From Catellatospora paridis (lineage in GTDB: Bacteria > Actinomycetota > Actinomycetes > Mycobacteriales > Micromonosporaceae), in contig NZ_WBZD01000038.1 in assembly GCF_009720365.1 (NCBI RefSeq), positions 115,421 through 179,420 on the forward strand: 64,000 nt of DNA, read 5' to 3'. The translations under genes were made by a program, and so were the position numbers. Under the pieces are notes generated by a model. That model saw only the letters and a list, made by a program, of their open reading frames with translations, was not told the origin of the DNA and did not search any database. Below are positions 27,501 through 36,442 of the stretch, in pieces. How positions within the stretch are numbered: the stretch's first letter is position 1; each line of letters opens with the position of its first letter.

Positions 27501-30500
27501 GTGAACCTCACCGGACTCCTCCAAGCGGCGTCGGCCGATCCCGCGCTGGCCCGGGTCACCGAGCTGGCCCGCACCGAACCCCAACTCGATCTGACCGCCC
27601 CCGCCTCCGCGCGCCCGTTCCTGGTGGCCAGCGCGGCCCGGCAGCGGCCCGTGCTGGTGGTGACCGCGACCAGCCGCGAGGCCGAGGATCTGACCGAGGC
27701 GCTCGGCGAGTTCCTCGACCCGGCCACGGTGGCGGTGTACCCGGCATGGGAGACGCTGCCGCACGAGCGGTTGTCGCCGCGCTCGGACACCGTCGGGCGG
27801 CGGCTGGCCGTGCTGCGCCAGCTCGCGCACCCCGAGGGCCGCCCGCTGCGGGTGGTCGTCGCGCCGGTGCGCAGCATGTTGCAGCCCCAGCTCAAGGGCC
27901 TCGGCGACCTGGAACCGATCGACCTGCGCCAGGGCACGGTCGCGCCGCTGGACGAGCTGACGCACACGCTGCACGATCTCGCGTACGCCCGGGTGGATCT
28001 CGTCACCAAGCGCGGCGAGTTCGCGGTGCGCGGCGGCATCCTCGACATCTTCCCGCCGACCGACGAACACCCGTCGCGGGTGGAGTTCTGGGGCGACGAG
28101 GTGGAGGACATCCGCACCTTCGCCGTCGCCGACCAGCGCACCATCGCCAAGGTCGACCGGCTGTGGGCCCCGCCCTGCCGCGAGCTGCTGCTCACCCCGG
28201 ACGTGCGGGAGCGGGCCGCCCAGCTCGCCGCCGAGCACCCGGGCCTGGAGGAGATGCTGACCAAGCTGGCCGAGGGCATCCCGGTCGAGGGCATGGAGTC
28301 GCTGTCCCCGGCCCTGCACGAGGGCCGGGACTCGATGCAGCTGCTGCTGGACTGCGTGCCGGGCGACTCGCTGGTGCTGCTGGCCGACCCCGAGCGCATC
28401 CGCACCCGCGCCCACGACCTGTTCCGCACGTCGGAGGAGTTCCTGGAGGCGAGCTGGGCCGCCGCGGCCGAGGTGGCCGGGGTCAAGGCCCCGATCGACC
28501 TGGGGGCCGCGACCTTCAAGACCCTGGCCGAGGTACGCGGGCACGCCGCGTCGCTGGACATGCCGTGGTGGACGGTGTCCCCGTTCGGCCTGGTGGCCAC
28601 CGAGAAGCCGGTCGACGAGCCGTGGCTGGACACCCCCGAGGTGCAGGTCGCGCCGGACACCGGAGCCGTGCTGACCTGGTCGGCGATCCAGCCGCCGGCG
28701 TACCACGGGGACACCGCGAAGGTGATCGCCGACGTGAAGGGCTGGCTGGCCGAGGGCTGGCGGGTGGCGCTGATCTTCGAGGGCCACGGCCCCGCCCAGC
28801 GCTCGGTCGAGGTGCTGCGCGACGCGGGCGTCGGCGCGGTCCTGGCCGAGCAGATCGCGGAGCTGCCCGAGCCGGGGCAGGTCGTGGTGAGCTGCGGACA
28901 GCTGCGGCTGGGCCTGGTCGACGAGGCCGCGAAGTTCGCCGTGTTGACCGGGGCGGAGATCTCCGGCGGGCGCGGCACGGCCAACCGCGAGCTGGGCCGC
29001 ATGCCTTCGCGGCGGCGCAACACCATCGACCCGCTGGAGCTGCGCGCGGGCGACTTCGTGGTGCACGAGGCGCACGGCATCGGCAAGTACGTCGAACTGG
29101 TCCAGCGCAAGGTCAACGGCGCGGATCGGGAGTACCTGGTCATCGAGTACGCCGCCACCAAGCGCGGCCAGCCCGGCGACCGCCTGTTCGTGCCCACCGA
29201 CGCCCTCGACCAGCTGTCCCGCTACGTCGGCGGCGAGCAGCCCACCCTGCACAAGATGGGCGGCGCGGACTGGCAGAAGGCCAAGGCGCGCGCCCGCAAG
29301 GCGGTCCGCGAGATCGCCGCGCAGCTGATCCAGCTCTACGCCGCCCGGCAGGCCGCGCCCGGCCACGCCTTCGGCCCGGACACCCCCTGGCAGCGCGAGC
29401 TGGAGGACGCCTTCCCCTACCAGGAGACGCCCGACCAGCTGTCCGCGATCGAGGAGGTCAAGTACGACATGGAGAAGCCGGTCCCGATGGACCGGCTGAT
29501 CGCGGGCGACGTCGGCTACGGCAAGACCGAGATCGCGGTGCGGGCGGCATTCAAGGCGGTGCAGGACGGCAAGCAGGTCGCCGTGCTGGTGCCGACCACG
29601 CTGCTGGCCCAGCAGCACTTCAACACGTTCTCCGAGCGGATGGCGCAGTTCCCGGTGGTGCTGCGGCAGCTGTCGCGGTTCGCGACGGCGAAGGAGGCCG
29701 AGGAGACGCTGAACATGGCCGCCGAGGGCCGCGCCGACATCATCATCGGCACCCACCGGCTGATCCAGAAGAGCACCCGGTTCAACAAGCTCGGCCTGGT
29801 CATCGTCGACGAGGAGCAGCGCTTCGGCGTCGAGCACAAGGAGCGCCTCAAGGAGATGCGCACCAACGTCGACATGCTGTCCATGTCCGCGACGCCGATC
29901 CCGCGCACCCTGGAGATGTCGATCACCGGCATCCGGGAGATGTCCCAGATCACCACGCCGCCGGAGGAGCGCCACCCGGTGCTCACCTACGTCGGGGCGT
30001 ACGACGACAAGCAGGTCGCCGCCGCGATCCACCGCGAGCTGCTGCGCGACGGGCAGGTGTTCTACCTGCACAACCGAGTCGAGACGATCGACAAGGCGGT
30101 GCGCCGCATCCGCGAGCTGGTGCCCGAGGCGCGGGTCGTGGCCGCGCACGGGCAGATGGGCGAGGACGCGCTGGAGAAGGTGATGATCGGCTTCTGGGAG
30201 AAGGAGTACGACGTCCTGGTCGCCACCACCATCATCGAGTCCGGCATCGACATCCCGAACGCGAACACGCTCATCCTGGAGCGGGCCGACCTGCTCGGCC
30301 TGGCCCAGCTGCACCAGATCCGGGGCCGGGTGGGCCGCGGCCGCGAGCGCGCGTACGCGTACTTCCTCTACCCGCCGGAGAAGCCGCTCACCGAGCACGC
30401 CCACGAGCGGCTGGCCACCATCGCCCAGCACACCGAGCTGGGCGCGGGCATGTACGTGGCGATGAAGGACCTGGAGATCCGTGGCGCGGGCAACCTGCTC

Positions 30501-31064
30501 GGCGGCGAGCAGTCCGGCCACATCGAGGGCGTCGGCTTCGACCTGTACGTACGCATGGTCGGCGAGGCGGTGGCGCAGTTCAAGGGCGGCGGCGCGGCGC
30601 AGGAGGAGGCGCCCGAGGTCAAGATCGATCTGCCGATCGACGCGCACCTGCCGCACGACTACATCGACTCCGAGCGGCTGCGCCTGGAGATCTACCGCAA
30701 GCTCGCCTCGGCCCGCGACGAGGTCGCGCTGCAGGAGGTCGTCGCCGAGCTGACCGACCGCTACGGCGAGCCGCCAGCCCCGGTGGCCAACCTGGTCGCG
30801 GTCGCCAAGCTGCGGATGACCGCCCGGTCGTACGGCCTGACCGAGATCTCGCTGCAGGGCAAGCACGTGCGGTTCGGCCCGCTGGAGCTGGCCGACTCCA
30901 AGCAGCTGCGGCTCAAGCGCTACCACCCCGACTCGGTCTACAAGACGGCGAACTCGCAGGTCAGCGTGCCGACGCCGATGACCCGCCGGGTCGGCGGCGA
31001 GCCGCTGCGCGACCAGGCGCTGCTCGACTGGTGCGCCCAGCTGCTGAAGGGCGTGCTGGGCTGA
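27501..31064 (+). CDS. mfd: Transcription-repair coupling factor
   Basis: 1187 residues. Removes stalled RNA polymerase at lesions and recruits UvrA. Domain order is complete: UvrB-homology region (FLVASAARQRPVLVV onward), RNA-polymerase interaction domain (GDFVVHEAHGIGKYVE near 515), RecG-type translocase with Walker A GDVGYGKTE near 670, DEEQRFG near 768, SATPIPRTLEMS near 793, RGRVGRG near 940, and the C-terminal UvrA-binding domain. GTG 27501 has GGGAAGG upstream; ATG 27465, in frame, would add 12 residues. First gene of the block conserved from Mycobacterium. Confidence 0.97.
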   Translation: MNLTGLLQAASADPALARVTELARTEPQLDLTAPASARPFLVASAARQRPVLVVTATSREAEDLTEALGEFLDPATVAVYPAWETLPHERLSPRSDTVGRRLAVLRQLAHPEGRPLRVVVAPVRSMLQPQLKGLGDLEPIDLRQGTVAPLDELTHTLHDLAYARVDLVTKRGEFAVRGGILDIFPPTDEHPSRVEFWGDEVEDIRTFAVADQRTIAKVDRLWAPPCRELLLTPDVRERAAQLAAEHPGLEEMLTKLAEGIPVEGMESLSPALHEGRDSMQLLLDCVPGDSLVLLADPERIRTRAHDLFRTSEEFLEASWAAAAEVAGVKAPIDLGAATFKTLAEVRGHAASLDMPWWTVSPFGLVATEKPVDEPWLDTPEVQVAPDTGAVLTWSAIQPPAYHGDTAKVIADVKGWLAEGWRVALIFEGHGPAQRSVEVLRDAGVGAVLAEQIAELPEPGQVVVSCGQLRLGLVDEAAKFAVLTGAEISGGRGTANRELGRMPSRRRNTIDPLELRAGDFVVHEAHGIGKYVELVQRKVNGADREYLVIEYAATKRGQPGDRLFVPTDALDQLSRYVGGEQPTLHKMGGADWQKAKARARKAVREIAAQLIQLYAARQAAPGHAFGPDTPWQRELEDAFPYQETPDQLSAIEEVKYDMEKPVPMDRLIAGDVGYGKTEIAVRAAFKAVQDGKQVAVLVPTTLLAQQHFNTFSERMAQFPVVLRQLSRFATAKEAEETLNMAAEGRADIIIGTHRLIQKSTRFNKLGLVIVDEEQRFGVEHKERLKEMRTNVDMLSMSATPIPRTLEMSITGIREMSQITTPPEERHPVLTYVGAYDDKQVAAAIHRELLRDGQVFYLHNRVETIDKAVRRIRELVPEARVVAAHGQMGEDALEKVMIGFWEKEYDVLVATTIIESGIDIPNANTLILERADLLGLAQLHQIRGRVGRGRERAYAYFLYPPEKPLTEHAHERLATIAQHTELGAGMYVAMKDLEIRGAGNLLGGEQSGHIEGVGFDLYVRMVGEAVAQFKGGGAAQEEAPEVKIDLPIDAHLPHDYIDSERLRLEIYRKLASARDEVALQEVVAELTDRYGEPPAPVANLVAVAKLRMTARSYGLTEISLQGKHVRFGPLELADSKQLRLKRYHPDSVYKTANSQVSVPTPMTRRVGGEPLRDQALLDWCAQLLKGVLG

Positions 31065-31171
31065 TGAGCGGGCGCGGTGAGCGAATCGCGGGGCTCAGGT
31101 TGTCTCACGACGTCGGCGAGCGAAGCGGGGACGAGCGAACCAGGGACGAGCGGAGCGAGGAGACGGCGTGA
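31064..31171 (+). other. Junction mini-ORF cassette A (mfd to ogt)
   Basis: ATG 31064 overlaps the mfd stop (TGATG) and opens 35 codons starting MSGRGERIAG and ending GDERTRDERSEETA. Its TGA overlaps the GTG of ogt (GTGA). The last 27 bases match cassettes B and C almost exactly and contain GAGGAG as the ogt ribosome site. It also shares GTGAGCGAATC with cassette B. Either a translated linker peptide or a repeat that supplies ribosome site and start. Whether a peptide is made is unknown. Confidence 0.55.
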
Positions 31172-31650
31172 GCGTGCGGTGGACCGTCGTGGACACGCCG
31201 ATCGGGCCGCTGAGCTGCGCGATCGACGACATCGGGCTGTGCGCGCTGCAGTTCGGCGCGCTCGAGGTCGTGCAGGACGTCGACCCGCTGCTCGACGACG
31301 TCGCCGGGCAGTTGCGCGCCTACTTCGCGGGGGAGCTGGTGGAGTTCACCATGCCCGTTTCGGTGCGCCGGGGCAGCGACTTCGAGCGGGCGGTCTGGGC
31401 CGAGCTGTCCCGCATCCCGTACGGGGAGACGCACACGTACGGCGAGGTGGCGCGGGCTGTCGGCGAGCCGGACGCGGCCCGTGCGGTCGGCGTGGCCTGC
31501 AACCGCAACCCGGTCGCCGTCGTGGTCCCGTGCCACCGCGTGGTCGGCGCGAACGGCAAACTCGTCGGCTTCGGCGGCGGCCTCTCGCGCAAACGCCAAC
31601 TCCTCGAACTCGAAGCCCGCGTCCGCATGGAACACGACTGGCTCGCCTGA
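31168..31650 (+). CDS. ogt: Methylated-DNA--protein-cysteine methyltransferase
   Basis: 160 residues. Repairs O6-alkylguanine by moving the alkyl group to its own Cys in one turnover. The active-site motif VVPCHRVVGANGKL is at residues 119-132 with Cys122; the helix-turn-helix core IPYGETHTYGEVA precedes it. A short N-terminal domain without metal ligands fits the Ogt rather than the Ada type. GTG 31168 is placed by GAGGAG in the preceding cassette. Cotranscription with mfd puts two DNA-repair genes in one unit. Confidence 0.95.
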   Translation: MSVRWTVVDTPIGPLSCAIDDIGLCALQFGALEVVQDVDPLLDDVAGQLRAYFAGELVEFTMPVSVRRGSDFERAVWAELSRIPYGETHTYGEVARAVGEPDAARAVGVACNRNPVAVVVPCHRVVGANGKLVGFGGGLSRKRQLLELEARVRMEHDWLA

Positions 31651-31674
31651 CCCGCGTTGCGGGGCGTGGAACGG

Positions 31675-31713
31675 CGAAGGGGCGGCGCGGACGGTGTCCG
31701 GGCCGCCCCTTCG
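31675..31713. terminator. Bidirectional terminator after ogt
   Basis: Perfect 12-base arms (31675-31686 and 31702-31713) with a 15-base loop that can pair further (CGGAC/GTCCG) lie in the 78-base gap between convergent stops. Confidence 0.85.
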
Positions 31714-31728
31714 GGCGTGCGATGCGGG

Positions 31729-32907
31729 TCAGGCCCGGTTGCGGTTGGTGACGACGGCGATGGCGGCCCAGCCGGCGGCGAGGACGGCGAAGCCGTAGCC
31801 GAAGGCCGGGTAGTCGATCGGCGGGGCGCCGATGAAGAAGTCCTGCGCCCAGGTCGCGCCGACGGTGGCGGCGGTGGCGACCGCGGCGCCGAATACGGCG
31901 GCGACCAGGGCGAGGGCTAGTCCGGACGAAACCCTCGCGGCGCGGACGCGCTCGGGGCCGGTCTGCTTCGGGATCGGGTTCTTCGCACCGCGGGACACCG
32001 CGAAGGCGAGGAAGACCAGGTCGATCGCGACCGCACCGCCCAGCAGCAGCAGCGGCGGGATGGACTTCGGGAAGCCCGTCCCGGCCAGCAGGCCCCAGAC
32101 GACCACGCGGTATGCCAGGTAGCTGGCGGCGATGGCGGTGGCCGTGAAGCGTGCGCCGACGAAGGCACGAGCCGCGACCAGGGTCAGCAGGGCCGCGCCG
32201 GTGATCCAGGCCGGGTAGACCCAGGCGTCGACCGGCAGCGCGAAGCCCTGCACCGCGATGTCGTCGACCGGGCGGCCGATCTGGTCCGCGGCGAACTTGA
32301 GCAGGATCGGCTCGGCGGTCGGCGCGCCGGCCCGCCACGACTCCAGCGAGAGCACGCCGTACTCCTGGTGCTGGCTGGGGAACAGGACGTTCTCCAGGAA
32401 GAAGCCCCAGATGAAGGCGCTGATCACGGTGCGGGTGCGGCCGGGCGGGGTGGAGATCCAGTAGCCGCGGGCGACGCCGAGCAGCATGAACGCGGTGCCG
32501 ATGTACAGCAGGGCGTGGCTGGCGCTCCAGGCGGTGATGTCCAGCCCGTTGATCTTGTGGTTCAGGATGTCGATCGGGATGGCGACCAGGAACGTCGCCG
32601 TGCCGCCCACCATCAGACGCTTCGCGAGTTTGTCGACACCCACGTTGTGGTATGCCTGGAACAGCACCAGGGCCACCACGATGACCGTGCCCGCGGTGTT
32701 CAGCAGGTGTGGCGGGGCCAGGTCGTCTCGCAGCCACTTGAAGTGCCACGACATGTCCCAGGTCGAGCCCAGCATCTTCAGTGCGAAGGCGACCAGCCAG
32801 AGCCGGTAGACGGCGGCGACCACCGTGGGGCCCTGGGCTGCGTCGGGCCCGCTGCGGGCCAGGCCCACCCAGCCCGAGGTGGTACGAGGAAGCGTCTGCG
32901 TCGTCAC
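31729..32907 (-). CDS. Multi-pass membrane protein of unknown function
   Basis: 392 residues from GTG 32907 (or 408 from GTG 32955; neither has a clear ribosome site). About 9-10 hydrophobic segments are spaced over the whole length. Conserved-looking polar stretches are STWDMSWHFKWLRDDLAPPH near residue 48, IPIDILNHKI, SASHALLYIG, and FFLENVLFPSQHQEYG. The His and Asp within or next to helices (WDMSWH, DILNH, SASH, HQEYG) look like a possible metal or quinone site. No family could be named. It faces the SurA-like gene across a 126-base gap. Confidence 0.75.
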   Translation of the reverse strand: MTTQTLPRTTSGWVGLARSGPDAAQGPTVVAAVYRLWLVAFALKMLGSTWDMSWHFKWLRDDLAPPHLLNTAGTVIVVALVLFQAYHNVGVDKLAKRLMVGGTATFLVAIPIDILNHKINGLDITAWSASHALLYIGTAFMLLGVARGYWISTPPGRTRTVISAFIWGFFLENVLFPSQHQEYGVLSLESWRAGAPTAEPILLKFAADQIGRPVDDIAVQGFALPVDAWVYPAWITGAALLTLVAARAFVGARFTATAIAASYLAYRVVVWGLLAGTGFPKSIPPLLLLGGAVAIDLVFLAFAVSRGAKNPIPKQTGPERVRAARVSSGLALALVAAVFGAAVATAATVGATWAQDFFIGAPPIDYPAFGYGFAVLAAGWAAIAVVTNRNRA

Positions 32908-33033
32908 GGGCGGAATTCTGCCGTGTCGAAGGGGGTCTACGCGTCCTTCGAACACCTGAATCCACCCTGAGATCTCCCGGAGTCGCCGTTCATGAGAGAG
33001 TGGCGGCGTAAGCGCCTGTCACTGGAGGATTCC

Positions 33034-33711
33034 GTGCGCCGTCTGACCGCCGCGGCCGGCATCGCCGTCGCCCTGCTGGCCCTGACCGCCTGCCGGTCGA
33101 GTCCGAGCGTCGCCGCATACGTCGGCGACCAGTCGTTCACCGAGGCCAAGGTCGACCAGCTCGTCAAGCAGGCGGCGGAGACCCAGCAGACGGCCCAGCC
33201 GGGCGACGAGGCAGCCGTCCGCACGCACGTGGTCCAGCTGCTCGTCTACAACGCGCTGTGCAAGCGGATCGCGACGGAGAAGGGCATCAAGCTGCCCGCC
33301 GCCGCGGCCGGCCCGAGCGAGTACGCGACGCTCAACCAGGAGACGCAGGCCTGCGTCCAGGCGCTGCCGCTCGACCAGATGAAGCCGTCGGACGAGGACC
33401 TCCGCAAGGTCTACGACAACGGCGTGGAGATCGGCGTGCTCGACCCGAAGCAGCCGTTCGAGGAGGTCAAGCCGCAGCTGGCGGGCGACCCGCAGGTCGC
33501 CGGCGCGATCGCGGTGTACCGGGTGCTGACCGACGCCGCCAAGGCCGCCGACGTGACGGTGAACCCGCGCTACCGCCCGCTGGACCTGCCGGTGTTGACC
33601 GCCGGGGAGCGCGGGGCCGTGCTCAGCGCGCCGTTCGGCCAGTACGAGTCCGGCGTCTCCGAGGCTGAGTTCCCGGCTCAGACGCCGGACGCGCCCCAGC
33701 CCCAGCAGTGA
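33034..33711 (+). CDS. SurA N-terminal-like lipoprotein
   Basis: 225 residues. Signal peptide VRRLTAAAGIAVALLALTAC with lipobox LTAC (Cys20), then a helical domain like the N-terminal chaperone part of SurA/PrsA proteins (YVGDQSFTEAKVDQLVKQAA). There is no parvulin isomerase domain, so it would bind but not isomerise exported chains. GTG 33034 has a perfect GGAGG six bases upstream, which decides the start over the earlier GTG/ATG at 32992. Overlaps mazG by GTGA, so the two are cotranslated. Confidence 0.85.
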   Translation: MRRLTAAAGIAVALLALTACRSSPSVAAYVGDQSFTEAKVDQLVKQAAETQQTAQPGDEAAVRTHVVQLLVYNALCKRIATEKGIKLPAAAAGPSEYATLNQETQACVQALPLDQMKPSDEDLRKVYDNGVEIGVLDPKQPFEEVKPQLAGDPQVAGAIAVYRVLTDAAKAADVTVNPRYRPLDLPVLTAGERGAVLSAPFGQYESGVSEAEFPAQTPDAPQPQQ

Positions 33712-34643
33712 CGGCCACCCGCCGGATCGTTCTGCTCGTCACCTCGCCCCGGATGCCCGCGGGGCTGCTCACGGCAGCCGCGTGGGACGTGGTGCGGGCA
33801 CATCCCGTGCTGGCCCCCGCGGAGAGCGAGCAGACCACCGCGCTACGTGCCGCGGGCGCGGCGGTCACCGTCGTTCCGGCGGCGACGGCGGCGACCCTGC
33901 TCGACGCCGCGCAGCCGGTGGCCGTGTGGCTGGCCGGGCCGGGCGGGGACGAGTTCCTCGCCCGCGAGCTCGGCCTGCGGCTGGCCCGCGAACCCGGTCT
34001 GGCCGAGCTGGAGCTGATGTACGGCTCCTGGGACCCGCCCGGCGCGCGTCTGCTCGACGCGGTGGCGGTCACCGACCGGCTGCAGAGCAGCGACCCGTGG
34101 CGGCGCGAGCAGACCCACCGCACCCTGGCGAAATACCTGCTCGAAGAGGCGTACGAGGCCTACGACGCGATCGTCGCCGGAGACCACGCGGCGGTGCGCG
34201 ACGAGATGGGCGACGTGCTGCTGCAGGTGCTGTTCCACGCCCAGCTGGCGCAGGAGCTGCCCGAGGACGAGCGCTGGAACGTCGACGACGTGGCCGGGGA
34301 CTTCGTGGCGAAGATGGTGCGCCGCAACCCGCACGTGTTCGCGGACACACCGGCCGAGGACATCGAGGAGATCATCGCCACCTGGGAGCGCGTCAAGGCC
34401 GAGGAGAAGGGCGGCTCGCGTGCCCCGCTGGACGGGGTGACCTGGTCGCTGCCCTCGCTGACGCTGGCCGCCAAGCTGCTCGTCCGGGCCCGCCGCCACG
34501 GCCTGCCCGAGCCGGTGCCGTCCGACACCCTCGGCGGCCGCCTGCTGGCGCTGGTCTCCGCGGCGGGCGAGGACGCCGACGCCGAGGCCGCGCTCCGTGA
34601 GGAACTGCACCGCTACGCCGACTCCGTCGCCGACAAATCCTGA
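33708..34643 (+). CDS. mazG: Nucleoside triphosphate pyrophosphohydrolase MazG
   Basis: 311 residues. Hydrolyses (d)NTPs to monophosphates and pyrophosphate, cleaning damaged nucleotides. The MazG catalytic motifs are in the middle: LLEEAYEAYDAI near 144-155 and RDEMGDVLLQVLFHA near 163-177, giving the E-E-x2-E and E-x2-D metal ligands. About 120 residues precede this domain, as in the mycobacterial protein, with a Rossmann-like look but no motif. GTG 33708 overlaps the upstream stop. Closely linked to mfd, as in Mycobacterium. Confidence 0.95.
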   Translation: MTATRRIVLLVTSPRMPAGLLTAAAWDVVRAHPVLAPAESEQTTALRAAGAAVTVVPAATAATLLDAAQPVAVWLAGPGGDEFLARELGLRLAREPGLAELELMYGSWDPPGARLLDAVAVTDRLQSSDPWRREQTHRTLAKYLLEEAYEAYDAIVAGDHAAVRDEMGDVLLQVLFHAQLAQELPEDERWNVDDVAGDFVAKMVRRNPHVFADTPAEDIEEIIATWERVKAEEKGGSRAPLDGVTWSLPSLTLAAKLLVRARRHGLPEPVPSDTLGGRLLALVSAAGEDADAEAALREELHRYADSVADKS

Positions 34644-34683
34644 GCGGCCCCGCCGCGCTCACGTGCTGCCCGCCGCGCGCCTT

Positions 34684-34758
34684 GATCGTTCGACTTGCCC
34701 GGCAAGTGGGCGAAAGGCCGGTCGAGATACGCACACCTGCCCGGCAAGTCGAGCGATC
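34684..34758. repeat. 75-base palindromic repeat R2, copy 2
   Basis: Same length and arm layout as 25710-25784 but in the opposite orientation. Both ends are GATC; arms are 25 bases with a few mismatches; the centre keeps GGCGAA and AGATACGCACA. It ends 27 bases before the DUF885 start and lies after mazG. Confidence 0.85.
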
Positions 34759-34772
34759 ATGAGGGCGCCGGG

Positions 34773-34778
34773 TACGTT
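34773..34778 (+). promoter_or_regulatory. Leaderless -10 hexamer for the DUF885 gene
   Basis: TACGTT ends 6 bases before ATG 34785; there is no ribosome-binding sequence. The spacing selects the first of two adjacent ATG codons. Confidence 0.5.
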
Positions 34779-34784
34779 GAGCCG

Positions 34785-36401
34785 ATGATGCTGGAGTTCG
34801 CCCCGCTGGCGGAGCACATCGCCGACGCCCTGCTGGAGTCGTCGCCCGAGCTGGCCGCCTCGGCCGGGGACCACCGCTTCGACGACCGCCTGCCGGACCT
34901 GTCACCCGACGGCACCACCGCCGACGTCGGCATGCTGCGCGACGCGGCCGATGCGCTGTCCCAGGTGGACGCGGCCCTGCTGGACGACGAGGAGCGGGTC
35001 GACCACGCCATCCTCAGCTCGCTGGTCGACCGGCAGCTGTTCGAGCTGACCGAGGTGCGCTCGCACCAGTGGAACCCGCTGCGGCACAACCCGGGCGCGC
35101 TGCTGCACGCGCTGATGGCACGGCCGTTCGCGCCGGTGGAGCAGCGCCTGCACGCGCTGGCGGGCCGGCTGCTCCAGGTGCCCGACGCGCTGGCCACGGC
35201 ACGCACGGTGCTGCGCGACGCACCGCGCATCCACCTGGAGACCGCGGCCGGCCAGTTCGCCGGCACCGCCGCGCTGGTACGCGAGGAGCTGCCGCGCCTG
35301 CTGCTGCAGGAGCCGGGGCTGGCCGAGCAGATGCAGCTGGTCGCCGCGGAGGCGGTGCTGGCGCTGGACGACTTCGCCGCCTGGTGCGCCACCCAGGCCG
35401 AGCGGGGCGAGGGCCGCGACCCGCGGCTGGGCCGCCGGCTCTGGGAGGCCAAGCTGTGGCACACCCTGGACACCGAGCTGGGCGCGGCGGAGGTGCTCAA
35501 GCGGGCGCAGGAAAACGTCGAGCGGGTCACCGCGGAGCTGCGCGAGGTCGTCGTCGAGCTGGTCGGCGGCAAGGCCGACGACGAGACGGTGCGCCGGGCG
35601 CTGGACCTGATCGCCGCCGAGCACCCGGACAACACCTCGATCGTCGGGCTGGCCTACCACGCCGTGGAGGAGACCACCGCGTTCGTACGCGAGCACGACC
35701 TGCTCACCCTCATCGACGACCCGCTGGTCATCGAGGAGATGCCGGAGTTCTCGCGGGGCGTGGCGGTGGCCTACTGCGATCCGCCGGGCGCGCTGGAGAC
35801 GGCGGTGGTGCCCACGTTCTACTGCATCGCGCCGACCCCGGCGGGCTGGCCCGCGCCGCGGGTCGAGTCGTTCTACCGCGAGTACAACGACCACGCCATC
35901 CGCAATCTCACCGTGCACGAGGCCATGCCCGGGCACTTCCTGCAGCTGGCGCACGCCCGCCGCTACCGGGGCAGCACCCGGGTGCGGGCGCTGGGCCGCT
36001 CGGGCACCTTCACCGAGGGCTGGGCCGTCTACGCCGAGCAGGCGATGGTCGAGCGGGGGTACGGCGGCCTGCCGGTGCGCGCGACGCAGTTGAAGATGCA
36101 GCTGCGCTCGAGCATCAACGCCATCCTCGACCAGCTCGTGCACTGCGAGGACCTGAGCGAGGCCGACGGCATGGCGCTCATGCTGGACCGCGGCTTCCAG
36201 GAGGAGGGCGAGGCGGCCGGCAAGTGGCGGCGCGCGCTGCTGTCCTCGGCACAGCTGTCGACGTACTTCGTGGGCTGGGCGGAGGTGGCCGAGATCGCGC
36301 GGCTGCGGCCGGCCGGGGTCACCCCGCGGGAGTGGCACGACCGCATGCTCTCGTACGGCTCGCCCGCACCCCGCCACCTGCGCACACTGCTCGGCCTGTG
36401 A
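34785..36401 (+). CDS. DUF885-family metallopeptidase-like protein
   Basis: 538 residues, mostly helical, of the DUF885 family, whose fold resembles neutral zinc peptidases. The active-site-like motif VHEAMPGHFLQ has His378, Glu379 and His384, the usual HExxPGH arrangement, with GWAVYAEQ near 408 as the likely third-ligand helix. No signal peptide, so it probably acts in the cytosol on peptides, but enzymatic proof exists for few members. Leaderless start at 34785. Immediately downstream of mazG but with its own promoter. Confidence 0.88.
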   Translation: MMLEFAPLAEHIADALLESSPELAASAGDHRFDDRLPDLSPDGTTADVGMLRDAADALSQVDAALLDDEERVDHAILSSLVDRQLFELTEVRSHQWNPLRHNPGALLHALMARPFAPVEQRLHALAGRLLQVPDALATARTVLRDAPRIHLETAAGQFAGTAALVREELPRLLLQEPGLAEQMQLVAAEAVLALDDFAAWCATQAERGEGRDPRLGRRLWEAKLWHTLDTELGAAEVLKRAQENVERVTAELREVVVELVGGKADDETVRRALDLIAAEHPDNTSIVGLAYHAVEETTAFVREHDLLTLIDDPLVIEEMPEFSRGVAVAYCDPPGALETAVVPTFYCIAPTPAGWPAPRVESFYREYNDHAIRNLTVHEAMPGHFLQLAHARRYRGSTRVRALGRSGTFTEGWAVYAEQAMVERGYGGLPVRATQLKMQLRSSINAILDQLVHCEDLSEADGMALMLDRGFQEEGEAAGKWRRALLSSAQLSTYFVGWAEVAEIARLRPAGVTPREWHDRMLSYGSPAPRHLRTLLGL

Positions 36402-36442
36402 GGGTTTGCGCCACACCGGGGCGATGGGGGAGGCTGTCGCCC

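Noticed and set aside
27495..30926. A 1143-codon open frame antisense to mfd
   Set aside because: Long antisense frames are expected in very GC-rich genes; it has no recognisable domain and mfd on the other strand is complete.
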